Both the position numbers and the translations under genes were made by a program. From Chlorophyllum brunneum (taxonomy: Eukaryota; Basidiomycota; Agaricomycetes; Agaricales; Agaricaceae), in assembly GCA_963576785.1 (NCBI GenBank), contig OY756149.1, positions 496,001 through 560,000 of the forward strand: a DNA stretch of 64,000 nucleotides. The letters run 5' to 3'. Below are positions 23,881-34,429 of this stretch, piece after piece (the first letter of the stretch is position 1; every line of letters begins with the position of its first letter). The notes below the pieces were generated by a model. The model had not been told where the DNA came from. It ran no database searches and saw only the letters and a list, made by a program, of their open reading frames with translations.

Positions 23881-25800
23881 ATGTCAGATTACGATGACGA
23901 TTACGATGAAGGCTACGAAGATGCATTTGACGACGACAGCTATGATGATTACGATACGGACGAGTATACAAGCGAGGAAGAGCTGTCAGGAGAAGAAGAG
24001 AACGAGAGTGAGAGCGAGAGTGAGAGCGAGAGCGAGGAAGATGAAGACTATTACAGTGGGAGAAGGTCCGGAGGATATGATGGAAGATATTTTGCAGAAG
24101 AGTACGATGAAGATGGCAGGCAGTGGAGCGACGAATGGACATCATCATCAGATGAAGGATTTCCTGTGGGCTCGGGCTGGTCTGGCGGTTCCGGTTCACT
24201 GACCCCTTGGGGACAGCTCTCCAATCGACAAACCAGACCAGACTCCAGCGGCTTAGGGCCCGCCGTAGCAGTCCCACCATTAGATCCCACAACCGAAGTC
24301 ATATGGAATCTGATGGGATCGGTATTGTCTAACATACCAGCCTATAGCGTTCTCCTCAAAACTACTGGGGAGAAGGCCCAGACTACGCTTGATATCATGC
24401 AGAAGGTGAGAAAACCGCAATGAACGATGGTACTTTCGAACTCAATTTGAAACGACTAGCTGTTGGATAAACAGGACACACCGAGGAAATTGAGACGATT
24501 AGTTTTGCATGCAACCAAACGTCTATGCAAGGTGTCGAAGAAGTATCCTTCATACTTGACCCTACAGGATGTTTCCTATGAGCCTAATCCGGTGGCGGGA
24601 GGGTCATTCAGCGATATGTGGCGAGGTTCTTATAGGAACCAACCGGTTTGCCTGAAGGTTCTCAGGGTGTATCAGAATGCAGATGTCGAGCACTTGATTG
24701 AAGTACGTCCACTAAGCCTATACCACTGAGAATAACCACTTATCTCCTTGTTTAATAGGTTTGTGTCAGAGAAGCAGTCATGTGGAATAACCTCTTACAT
24801 CCAAATGTTCTCCCCTTTTATGGAATATATCGATTAGAAGAACCAGCCAGCAGGATTTGTTTGGTTTCGCCGTGGATGGAGAATGGTAATGTCACTGAGT
24901 ACTTGAAGTCGGATACTGAGGCTCCACGGGTACCACTGGTATTCTTAATGTTCATTCCAAGGTCGTTCGTGCAGAATCTGATTCGCAGCCCAGATTCAGG
25001 AGATTCTGACCGGCTTGGAGTATCTACACAAATATAATATTATTCACGGTGACCTCAAAGGGGTAAGCTGGTAATAACCTGGGACCATATATATAGTCTT
25101 AATCTTTACGAACCCTAGGCTAATATCTTGGTATCGCGGAATGGCACCGCGTGTATCGCAGATTTTGGTGTGTCTACTGTCGTGGATGATGAAATCCTGC
25201 AAAGGACATCAACGCAATCCTCAACTTGGCTGGGTGGTTCAGTACGATGGGCGGCTCCAGAACTCATGGCCGAGGGTGATGAACCCAAACCATCGTTTTG
25301 GATGGATATGTACGCTATGGGATGTGTAATGTACGAGGTACGAAGCTAACTCACGTTCTTTTGCGAAGTTGTGGCTAAAATGTTTTACTTAGGTCTTGAC
25401 GGGAAAGATACCATTTTTTGAATTTTCCCAGGATGTGACCGTGATATCGAATAAAATGCGAGGTGCTAGACCATCTAAACCTCCCCCTGAGGTTGGGTCG
25501 GAATTGACGGAGGAGATATGGGAGTTGGTGGAAAATTGTTGGAGTAAGGTACCTGAAGAACGACCAATGGCTTCCTTGGCCATCGAGAAGTTGAAAGCTA
25601 TCCCTCGTAACGCGGTGACAATTGCACGGGTGGATCAACGGAGGAGTAGACCAGAAGTGCAAAATGAACTCTCGCCACAGTCGTTAAGGACTACTGGTCA
25701 AGGTCACACATCAGGGTTCTCCACAGACGAAATAGAGCTTATAAAGGAATATGCTCGTTTGGTCGAGGATAACCATTCGACTGTAGGACCCGAGGCTTGA
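23881..25800 (+). CDS. Tyrosine-kinase-like (TKL) protein kinase with acidic N-terminus
   Basis: Six exons (23881..24405, 24460..24702, 24759..24938, 24994..25062, 25119..25337, 25393..25800) encode 547 aa. Residues 1-130 are strongly acidic, with Asp/Tyr runs and a Ser-Glu repeat. The kinase domain starts near residue 205. It has the Gly-rich loop GGSFSDMWRG, ATP lysine in VCLKVLR, catalytic loop HGDLKGANILV near 335, IADFGVS near 352, RWAAPEL near 386 and a complete C-lobe ending RPMASLAIEKL. HRD is replaced by HGD, as in many mushroom TKL kinases; the catalytic Asp is present. It is therefore probably active on Ser/Thr or Tyr. No receptor or membrane segment was seen. An upstream in-frame GTG is not used. 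Confidence 0.9.
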
Positions 25801-26369
25801 ACCGAAGAAAGGGCACAACCAGGTCACTCGGACCCGGTCGTGTGAAATTTACGTTCTTCATCCAGCGGGGACAGTTAGAACGTCGTGTCCCCATCCTGGT
25901 TTTTTGGCGCTTCAAATCGTGCCGTGTATTTACATAACGAACGACCGAAGTTTCTGGACACAAGCAACTGTTGAAAGTTCGAGGCGAACGTCTTCCGAGG
26001 AGCATGAAGGCCTTCGGCGTCCAAATTGCCACACCTACCAAATATCCATGAAAGAGAAGTTGATAATTGTATGATAAATGTTTAGTGTCATCTTTTGTAC
26101 GGAACCTGGGAAGCCGTGAGAGGAGTTGAAACCAAAATTTTGCATCCATCGAAGAGTGAACAACTTGATGAGCCGCGAAAATTCCTACATCTTTGGCACA
26201 GGCACGAGCCTCAAAGACACTGTTTTCCGAGTATGGATCACAAGTCGAGTGTTCGGTTTGGAAATCTCTTTGTGTAAAATGGCGCTTGCCTCAACCTCGC
26301 AACACAACATACACGTTGCAGATGGTATTTTATGTAAATTATTCGCCCCCCTTTCAGGTTCGCAACTCG
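25801..26369. other. Intergenic region
   Basis: 569 bp. A 136-codon antisense frame overlaps the kinase 3' end but has no recognisable content. No F-box-like sequence was found here that could serve as a 5' part of the downstream fragment. Confidence 0.35.
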
Positions 26370-27016
26370 ACTTGGGCTGCTGATTTCGGTCAAATGTGCT
26401 CCATGTTGCAAGCGAAGGGAACCACCTCAAGAGCATCTATGGCACTGCTATCCATCCTCCTGAGGTTCTGGTCTACCTGTCCTCTTACTCTGGGGCTGAG
26501 CGCATCGCACTTAGGCCGGAGCATCCTCCTGATGACTCTCCGCAACTTGTCGATCGTTTCTTTTCTTCTATGCTCGGTCGCCACCGCCATTCTCTCAAGT
26601 CGCTCGAGTTGGGTGCGAATAAGATCACGGCTTGGTCAAAACCGGTGCCTGAAGAGTTCCTGCTGGAGGTGGGAAAGTGTCAATTGCTTGAGGAGCTCTT
26701 TCTCTGGCTCTACCTTCCAACGGACACAAGAGCGAGTACGGAGGTCCTGGTAGGTCATCGGCAGGACTTCGCGTTCGAGATTTCCTGACACATGGATTCA
26801 TAGATCAGTTGGCTGGAGGTCATGAAACGGCTCCCTCGGCTGCGCAGGTTAACATGCCTGTCTATCATGTACAAGGAGGGGACATATTACTTGGAGGGAG
26901 ATGTAGGTGATCTAATTGAGCGGTATGAGGAAATTGACAAGTTCATGAGGCGGTTCCTTGATGCCTTCATGCGGGAACACCCAAACTTGTCTTTCGAGAT
27001 TGGGACTTTTCACTAA
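26370..27016 (+). pseudogene. C-terminal half of an F-box-family protein, 5'-truncated copy
   Basis: A frame from about 26396 (HLKSIYGTAIHPPEVLVYL, LELGANKITAW, LPTDTRASTEVL) splices over a 54-nt intron (26750..26803) to 26804..27016 (SWLEVMKRLPRLRRL, then ERYEEIDKFMRRFL) and ends at TAA. The same sequence, more decayed, lies on the minus strand at 31602..32267 as the 3' half of a split F-box gene. Here the coding frame is intact and CpG-rich, but no F-box and no start were found upstream. It is probably a partial duplicate; a complete gene with an unseen first exon is less likely. Confidence 0.5.
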
Positions 27017-27576
27017 GGGCGTCCTGAATAGCGGTCTCCAGTATCATGTCCGCTTGGTCATTGGCAGCATTAAGGGTGTACAATAACATAACCAAGCGAA
27101 AGTGGCTGATCGCGTTTCATCAATCCAAGAGTTTCGAAAACCGCTTTGAAGGGTAAATAAGGTTGGACTGAGTTACTTGTCTAAGACGCTCTGCCAGGAC
27201 ATATTTTCTGTGGTCCAAAACAAGTAGGATCCATACACCCGTGGCGAGAGTCCGTAAACACTTCCCCGAACGCTAGCAGCAAATACAACGGAAAAAGGTA
27301 GGGGTGGCTTCTCCGGATGGGAAGGTCGAGATCAGCGATCAACAGATGGACGTCTTCCGTGGGTTCAAGACGGTTCCAAAGCAGGAAAACGGTCTTCTGA
27401 GGCTCCACATGCTCGCAGCTGGTGTAGCGCAGATCCAGGATGTGCTAAATTTAGGGCTTGTGAACGGAGTCACGTGGGGGCAATCAGCAACGGCGGTCAA
27501 GGCCGTGTTCTTGACGCTGACTACACACGCCCACCTCTTTCACTCTCGTTCTCTCTTTAAAAGCCATATCGCACAT
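27017..27576. other. Intergenic / possible 5' leader of the Gly-Asn-rich gene
   Basis: 560 bp. An open frame runs in phase into the next gene from a GTG at 27304, with an in-frame ATG at 27346, so the true start could lie here. A CACGTG site and a pyrimidine-rich CT stretch precede the ATG at 27577, which suggests promoter and leader rather than coding sequence. Confidence 0.35.
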
Positions 27577-28527
27577 ATGTCGTGGGTTGAGCCTAGGCAG
27601 AATCCCGCCGGTGGTGATCAGAACGGCGGAGGGCAGGCTGGCGGTGGACAAAATGGGGGCGGGCAAAATGGGGGCGGGGCGGGGCAGAACGGTGGACAGA
27701 ACGATGGACAGAACGGTGGACAAAACGGTGGACAGAACGGTGGAAACCAGAATGGTGGAGGCCAGAACGGCGGCAACAATGGTGGAAATGGACAGAACGG
27801 CGGCCAGAACGGTGGCAATGGTCAAAACGGCGGTCAAAACGGACAGAACCCAGGGCAAAACCAGCCTCAACCAGGCCAAAATCAACCTCAGGCAGGCCTA
27901 CCCACCTCAGCATCATCTAGTAGTGTCCTCCTCATCCCACCTACCGCTGCTGCAGGTGGCATCTCCATGACCCAACCACCACAAACCGCAACCTCTTACT
28001 ACAAGATCGCACCGAGCCAAGTCATCACCTTTGGGTGGAATATGACTGCTGTCCTCGCAACACCGACACATCTGACAGTCTCTGCTGTGTGTGATAATGG
28101 TAATACCTACCCTGTTGGACCGACGGATGGGGTGATCCCAGGAACGGCGACGCAACTTGTGTGGGATATCTACTCGTATCAGAACCACAATCCGAATATG
28201 CCATTGGCTCAGGGCACATATACCCTCAATATTTGGGACGACAGGGGACGAGGTGCAGCGAGAACGGGCGGCTACTTGAGTCCGTATAATGGACTTCAGT
28301 TCGCTTTGTATACACCACAGGGTTATACCGCTCTGGCTAGCGGTGAGTTTCCATGGTTATTGACTGCAACTGGGTCTGATGTTATTTCAGGATGGACATG
28401 CCCGCAATGTGGTGAAAATGCCGGCGTGATGTCTGCGGTGACGCACCCGGCGTTACTAGGCATCATGGTGTCCTTCCTCGTCATCTTCCTTTCTGGATTC
28501 CATATGCTCCGGAGCAACCGCCTGTAG
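27577..28527 (+). CDS. Gly/Asn/Gln-repeat surface-type protein, DUF7137-like
   Basis: Exons 27577..28342 and 28391..28527 encode 300 aa. The 48-nt intron is in frame and ends TTTCAG. Residues 6-110 are low-complexity repeats of Gln-Asn-Gly-Gly units. A folded domain follows at about 125-260 with the signature GGISMTQPPQTATSYYKI and LVWDIYSY. This resembles a fungal domain I know as DUF7137, found in secreted or membrane-tethered proteins. The end has a Cys pair (CPQC) and one hydrophobic helix near the C-terminus (MVSFLVIFLSGF), so membrane or GPI attachment is likely. No signal peptide is visible at the ATG chosen; an upstream exon or start may be missing. Confidence 0.7.
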   Translation: MSWVEPRQNPAGGDQNGGGQAGGGQNGGGQNGGGAGQNGGQNDGQNGGQNGGQNGGNQNGGGQNGGNNGGNGQNGGQNGGNGQNGGQNGQNPGQNQPQPGQNQPQAGLPTSASSSSVLLIPPTAAAGGISMTQPPQTATSYYKIAPSQVITFGWNMTAVLATPTHLTVSAVCDNGNTYPVGPTDGVIPGTATQLVWDIYSYQNHNPNMPLAQGTYTLNIWDDRGRGAARTGGYLSPYNGLQFALYTPQGYTALASGEFPWLLTATGSDVISGWTCPQCGENAGVMSAVTHPALLGIMVSFLVIFLSGFHMLRSNRL

Positions 28528-28934
28528 TGCATGCGGCTGTTCCATTTGTTTTTCGTTCTGACTGACGATGACCCTCGCATAAACACTCGGACTTTTCTTA
28601 GACTATGTTTGCACCTCGAGACCGTCCTCGATCGTTTTTATCTCTTGGGACTCTGAACAGTAATCTCCGTTTTATTTCTCCCTCACTCGTTGTATGTTTT
28701 CGTTCCGGATCATTCTAATCGTAGTAGTATCTTGGTATGACTCCCTGAACTCACGCCTTTCTTTATACACACACCATGCTTTGATATCGCCCTGCACAGC
28801 AAAATTTATTTCTCCGTTCTGCGGAGCGCTGCGATTACGCAGTGAACCCAATACCCAGCACTGCCACAGGGGTTCAGGGTCCTGACCTATATGAGGAGAT
28901 CAGTCAGACAATCGCTTCGACTACTACACCCACC
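28528..28934. other. Intergenic region upstream of fimbrin
   Basis: 407 bp. An open frame extends upstream of the fimbrin ATG from a GTG at 28842 without a Met. Otherwise only promoter sequence is expected. Confidence 0.35.
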
Positions 28935-31304
28935 ATGGAGGCCCTCAAACTGCAAAAGAAATATCCGGAGGTCTCGAGAGATGAGATGTTCGACCTTATC
29001 AACCGCTTCAAGTTCGTCTTCTGTCCACCCAAAGTCCCCGTTCGCAGTCTGACACATTCGTTAGCACGCTAAACACTGACACTCCGGGTCGGGTAGACAA
29101 GTCTACTGTGCTCCATTCGTTGCAGAGTAGTGGCAAGTCGTACGATCTTGCACGAGAGACGTTGAAACACGTCAGTGTTGATGCCAGTGGGAAGGTCGAG
29201 CTGGAAGATTGGGTCGAGGTGCGATTTTTTGTTGTGGAGATATGATGTCACCTTTCTTATCTGATATATGACCCTGTTGTATAGCTTAACGTGAAGCTGC
29301 GCACGGAAATGCAGTCGGCGTTGCAGACTAAAGCGGGCAAAGTTCGCGTACAAGGATCGAATGCGAATGTTAGTCATACGATTAATGAAGATGAGAGGAC
29401 CGAGTTTACGAATCACATCAATGGCGTAAGTGGATAGCACAATATTCCTCGGTTTTTCAAAACGCTGAATACTCGTCGGGTATCAGGTCATCGAGAACGA
29501 TCCCGACATAAGTGATCGGTTCCCTATCCCAACTGATACTATGCAATTATTCGATGACTGTAAAGACGGTCTCATCCTTTGCAAACTCATCAACGACTCC
29601 GTCCCTGACACTATCGATTTTCGAGTTCTCAACAAACCAAACCCGGCTACACGTAAACCCTTGAACGCGTTCCAAATCACTGAAAACAATAATATTGTGA
29701 TCACATCTGCGAAAGGTATTGGATGTTCGGTTGTGAATATTGGATCGAGTGATATTGCGGAGGGGAGGGAACATTTGATTTTGGGTTTGATTTGGCAAGT
29801 TATTAGGAGGGGTTTGTTGGCTCAGGTGGATTTGAGGTTACATCCGGAGTTGTACAGGCTTTGCGAGGAGGGAGAGACGGTAGAGGATTTGTTGAGGTTG
29901 ACGCCTGATCAGATTTTGTTGAGGTGGTTTAATTTCCATTTGAAAGCTGCAGGGTCGAAGCGTCGGTGAGTGATTCTTCCATACACCTCTTTTGAATTTT
30001 GCGCTGATTCACTTGGGAATTTGATAGTGTCAATAACTTTAGTCGAGATGTTTCTGATGGCGAGAACTATACCGTTCTCTTGCATCAACTCAAACCCGAA
30101 TTTTGTTCCCTCGCGCCTCTACAAACTCGCGACTTGCGTCAAAGAGCAGAACAAGTCTTACAAAACGCGGACAACATCCGATGTAGGAAATATCTCACCC
30201 CATCATCCCTTGTCTCAGGCAACCCACGTTTGAACCTCGCATTCGTCGCAAACTTGTTCAACACTTGGCCTGGTCTCGAACCACTCGATGAACAAGAAGC
30301 GAAAGATTACGGTGTCGTTGAAGACTTTGACGCTGAAGGCGAACGTGAAGCTCGAGTTTTCACACTCTGGTTAAATTCTCTTGGTGTCGAACCGGCCGTG
30401 TTTAATTTATTCGAGAACCTCAAAGATGGCTTAGTCATTCTCCAAGCTTTCGACAAGATTCTTCCTGGATCAGTCGTTTGGCGAAGGGTGAGTAAACCAA
30501 AACAAGGTGCTGGACCTGGAAACTATGCCAGTGGTGGCGGAATGGGTGATGAGGATGATGAAGGGGCTGATATTGGTGTGACACCAAATCAGAGTACGTT
30601 GTCGAGGTTCAAGGCGGTTGAGAATACGAATTATGCGGTTGAGCTTGGGAAACAGAATAAGATGCATTTGGTAGGGATTCAAGGGGCTGATATTGTGGAT
30701 GGAAGGAAGACGTTGGTTCTAGGATTAGTTTGGCAACTCATGAGGTGGGTTTGGTCTTGGTATGGTGATTTCTATTGTTGACCCGTATTGGTTTTGGGTA
30801 GGATGTCGATTACGAAGACGCTTTCGCAGCTTTCCGCAGGAGGCGGACGCCCGCTATCGGATATGGATCTATTGAAATGGGCGAATGCGACTGTACAGAA
30901 GGCCAAGCCGAGCGCGAGGACGATCAGGTCATTCAAGGACCCATCATTGACCACTGGGTTATTCGTTCTCGATTTGTTGGATTCCATTCGACCAGGGATT
31001 GTTGATCCCTCGTTGGTTATCGTTGTTGCGGAAAGCGGAGATTACGAGGAACGCAGACAAAATGGTGCGTACCTTATGGTATTTTGACGATCGGAGCGGT
31101 GACTGATGTGCGAGCGACGCTGTAGCTAAATTGGCTATTTCGATTGCTAGGAAGATGAATGCGTTGATATTCTTGGTGCCGGAGGATATTGTTGATGTTC
31201 GTGCTCGTTTGGTATGTCTTTTACCTGTCTCTCTTTCTGTTGATGATATTGATATGTGAGCTCAGATTTTGACGTTTGTTGGGAGCTTGATGGCTATCGC
31301 GTAA
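28935..31304 (+). CDS. SAC6: Fimbrin/plastin actin-bundling protein
   Basis: Eight exons (28935..29011, 29065..29218, 29285..29425, 29487..29965, 30028..30744, 30802..31064, 31126..31211, 31266..31304) encode 651 aa. The N-terminus MEALKLQKKYPEVSRDEMF with the following TDTPGRVDKSTVLHSL block matches the degenerate EF-hand head of fungal fimbrins. Four calponin-homology domains follow in two actin-binding pairs: LFDDCKDGLILCKLINDSVP, LRWFNFHLKAAG, FNLFENLKDGLVILQAFDKI and LLKWANATVQKAKP. The protein cross-links actin filaments at endocytic patches and cables. The ATG context (caccATGG) is strong. A Gly/Asp-rich insertion (NYASGGGMGDEDDEG) sits in the third CH domain. The last exon is only 39 nt. 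Confidence 0.96.
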
Positions 31305-31601
31305 TCGTTGAACTCGTATTGGTATATATGTAGTTTTTCTGGAAAAAAGTTAAAATATGAATAGTGCATTCTTTCGGCTTGGATTTGCAAAAATCATTGA
31401 GGAATGAGAAGTCTTGACCCAAATCATGTCATGTGGCTCCTTGAAGACGACCGCTCCGCAGGTCGACTCAAACATTAACATTCGAAGTTGTCTGGAAAGC
31501 CTCCGAAAAAGTTGTCCAGGAATTCCTATTGCTGAACCATCTTGTGGCTCCCGTAGCTGCGAGATGTCAAGAAAATGCTGATACGACAGTACTGAAAGAT
31601 A
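31305..31601. other. Short intergenic region
   Basis: About 300 bp between the fimbrin stop and the 3' end of the split F-box gene. CpG content is still normal here. No feature seen. Confidence 0.35.
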
Positions 31602-32267
31602 CTACTTGGGGTAAACTGTGTGAAAGGTCTCGACCTCAAACAACAAATTTGGGTTGTCGCGCATGAAGTCTCCAAGAAACTCCTTCATGAATTTCTGGAT
31701 TTTCTCATACTACTCAACCATATCACCCATATCTCCCATGGAGAAATATTTCCCTCTCTAGAGGATGATGGTTAGGCATATCAGCTTGTGCAGCCAAGGA
31801 AGTTGTTTCATGACCTCCAGTCAGCTGATCTACAAACCTGTGCACCAGAAAATATCTAACACAAAATTCCAAAGGACCTACCAGGACCTCCAAACTGGCT
31901 CTTGTGTCTATTGGAAGGTAGAGGTAGAGAAACAGTTTGTTCAAGTAATTGATACTTGCCCACCTCCAGTAGGAACTCTTTAGGCAGCAGTTCCAACCAA
32001 GCTATGAACCCAATCCTAGTGACTTGAGGGAATGGTAGTACAGGCTGAGAATCAAAGAAAAGAAAAGATTGACAGGTTGTGAAGAGTTATCAAGAGGATG
32101 CTCTGGCCTGAATGCGGTGCACTCAGCCCCAGAGTAAGACAACAGGTAGTCAAGAATTCTAGAAGGATGGATAGCAGTACTATTGATATTTTTGAGATAG
32201 GTTCCCTCTGCCTGCAACATAGAGCATATTTCACCAAAATTAGTAGCCTAGGTTGAGTTAGGCATAA
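31602..32267 (-). pseudogene. 3' half of a disrupted F-box-family gene
   Basis: Minus-strand sequence aligns over its whole length with the plus-strand copy at 26370..27016: YLLSYSGAE, then LPIDTRASLEVLVG, then an intron position conserved, then the Glu-Lys-rich end. The frame is broken: a frameshift lies between the two main blocks, and part of the spliced 3' exon is out of frame. Its CpG sites have mostly become TpG or CpA relative to the other copy. The matching 5' half with the F-box is at 36007..36467 on the same strand, on the far side of the gypsy remnant. Confidence 0.6.
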
Positions 32268-32542
32268 TGTTTAAGTCACAAGTAGATAACTAACAGAATC
32301 TTTGCTTGGTAATCATACCATTCAGTAAATAGAAACAACTACCAATCTCTTGTCAAAAGAAAGGAAGAGAGCAAAGAATGCTCTTGTACAATGATCTCAT
32401 ACACTATATATACTATGAGTATTTATCTATTTTTATCCAAGATAATAAATGAGACTGGAAACAATAAGTAGAGGTTATCTAATTAGGCCTTAAGTAAGTG
32501 ATGAGTTGTTAGACTGGTTGGTACCAGTCTACACTCATTACA
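32268..32542 (-). repeat. Probable LTR of the gypsy remnant
   Basis: Read on the minus strand it begins TGTAATGAGTGTAGACTGG at 32542 and ends TTAAACA at 32268, giving TG...CA ends and ~275 bp. A 9-bp inverted repeat with 4-nt loop (TAGACTGGT/ACCAGTCTA) sits near its start, a layout I associate with mushroom LTRs. The purine stretch AGAAGGG just upstream could be the polypurine tract. The outer edge abuts the F-box homology. No second LTR was found, so the limits are inferred. Confidence 0.45.
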
Positions 32543-34429
32543 TATACCCTTCTAGGCCCTCAAAAAGGCCTAATTCAATGGAATGTTATCTTTTACTATT
32601 AATATTTATTTGAAGAGAGAAGAAACTTGAACAAGAACTCAAGCATTTGGAAGTGAGTAAGAAATAAGGACTAACTGGCCACATTACCAGTTATTCAAGT
32701 CTAGATCTTGCCATTATTTATGCTAGCATTAGGCATTCTCATCATATCAATGAACAACATGTCCATTTTGGTGTCAACATTAGTGGTAAAGATGTTAGGG
32801 ACAGCTATAGCATTACTAGCAGGTAAGGATTCAGAACTAGAGGACAAAGGTAGATTCTCTAGTTAAGGAATAAGTGAGGGAGCAAAAGATGGAGGAGGAC
32901 CTGCAGGCTCAATTGCTATAGTATCAACTGGCACATCCAAGGGTGGATTATTGCTACTACTGGTTGCTAAGCTTGAATTAGCTTGCTTTGAGTTTCAACT
33001 ACTCCAGTCCTTGTTTCTGAGATAGCATATGCACCTTCCATTTCATGAAGGCAGGTTAGAACCAGTGGTCCCCTTGAATTCTCAAGGATTTCCTTTCTCC
33101 TTTTTACCACTCTTACATCTCTATTCCTTAACAGGCCTATTGCAAGAGTAGCTCTGAGAGTACCAATCTGGTTGATGTTTGTGGTTATCAACTTGGTGCA
33201 AAAGTCATAGGTTGATAGTACTTAGAGTCTCAATATGATAGTATTTAGCCATATTCTTGACTATTGTGATGACAGGTCCTAAGGTTGCAGTCAAGGGGTT
33301 GGTAACTGGTCCCACAAAAGGTGTATTGTACAATCCACCATAAAGTGTATTTTTCTGACCTCTAAATGGTCTATAAGTGGTGTAATGTTGATTATAGGTG
33401 GGTATATAGCAAAATTTCCATTAACTGTCTGGAATTGAGCAAGAGTAAGGACTTGATGAATTGTACCTGAGACATCATAGATTATCTGGATGGTAGTACC
33501 ATCAGGGACTAGAGGAGGATTGAGTTAATTAATACAGTACTTGAGATAACCCTTGGGTATATGGTTCTTGTTGGGGTCAAAATCATCATGCTAAACAAAG
33601 ATAGCAAATTTGCGGAAGTAACAAATCTCAGTATCAGTAAAGCAAGGTTTGGAAGACATGGAAGATAGTTGTGATAAGTTGTCATAGTAAGAAAAGCAAT
33701 ATAAATACTTGAAACAACAGATTAGGGAGCCATTATCTTCTCTTAGGTTTTTATTCATCCTTTTATACTCTATCTGAGAAGTCCAAGAGTCACACAGACC
33801 TCCTAGATAAAGAAACTCAATTCTTATCACTGGTAGGTCCATTTCTGCTATTATTTGCTTGGGCAGGGCTGAAATTGATATGTGTTAAGTACAATACTAA
33901 AGACAGAAGTATGGTCCTTATAGAATGGTAGACTAGACAAACAGAGAACCTTGGCTTTAGCTTGTGTACTGCATTCCTCCAGATACCATAGTGGTCTTCA
34001 CTTAGATAACTCCTTGTTACCAGAACAAAGGTCAGATGTGAGTAGTGGATAAGTAGAAGGATTTGCTCATATAGTAAAGAGTGGTAGAACAAGATAGCCA
34101 GAGACTAAGTTGATAATCAGACTACAAGTGTATGAAAGACTACTTATATACTAGTAGTGGAAAAGTATCAGAAGGTCAACTAACAAGATAATAAAGTAAC
34201 TAGACAGAAAAAGATAAGAGAAATATCATATGATATTAGTAATAGGAACATGATACAATAGGTAGAATAGGTGATACTGAAGTATAGAGTAATAGAGGTA
34301 GAAAGGAATCAGAATATAAAAGGAAACAAGATGAACAAAAATGGACAGAAACAAATATAGGAAAAGTTGATTGATAGGTCTAGAACAAAGATAAGCACAA
34401 TTAGTAAGTAATCCTCTATACAAGCTGAA

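Noticed and set aside
25739..26149. 136-codon minus-strand frame
   Set aside because: Overlaps the kinase 3' end in antisense; composition shows no family or domain.
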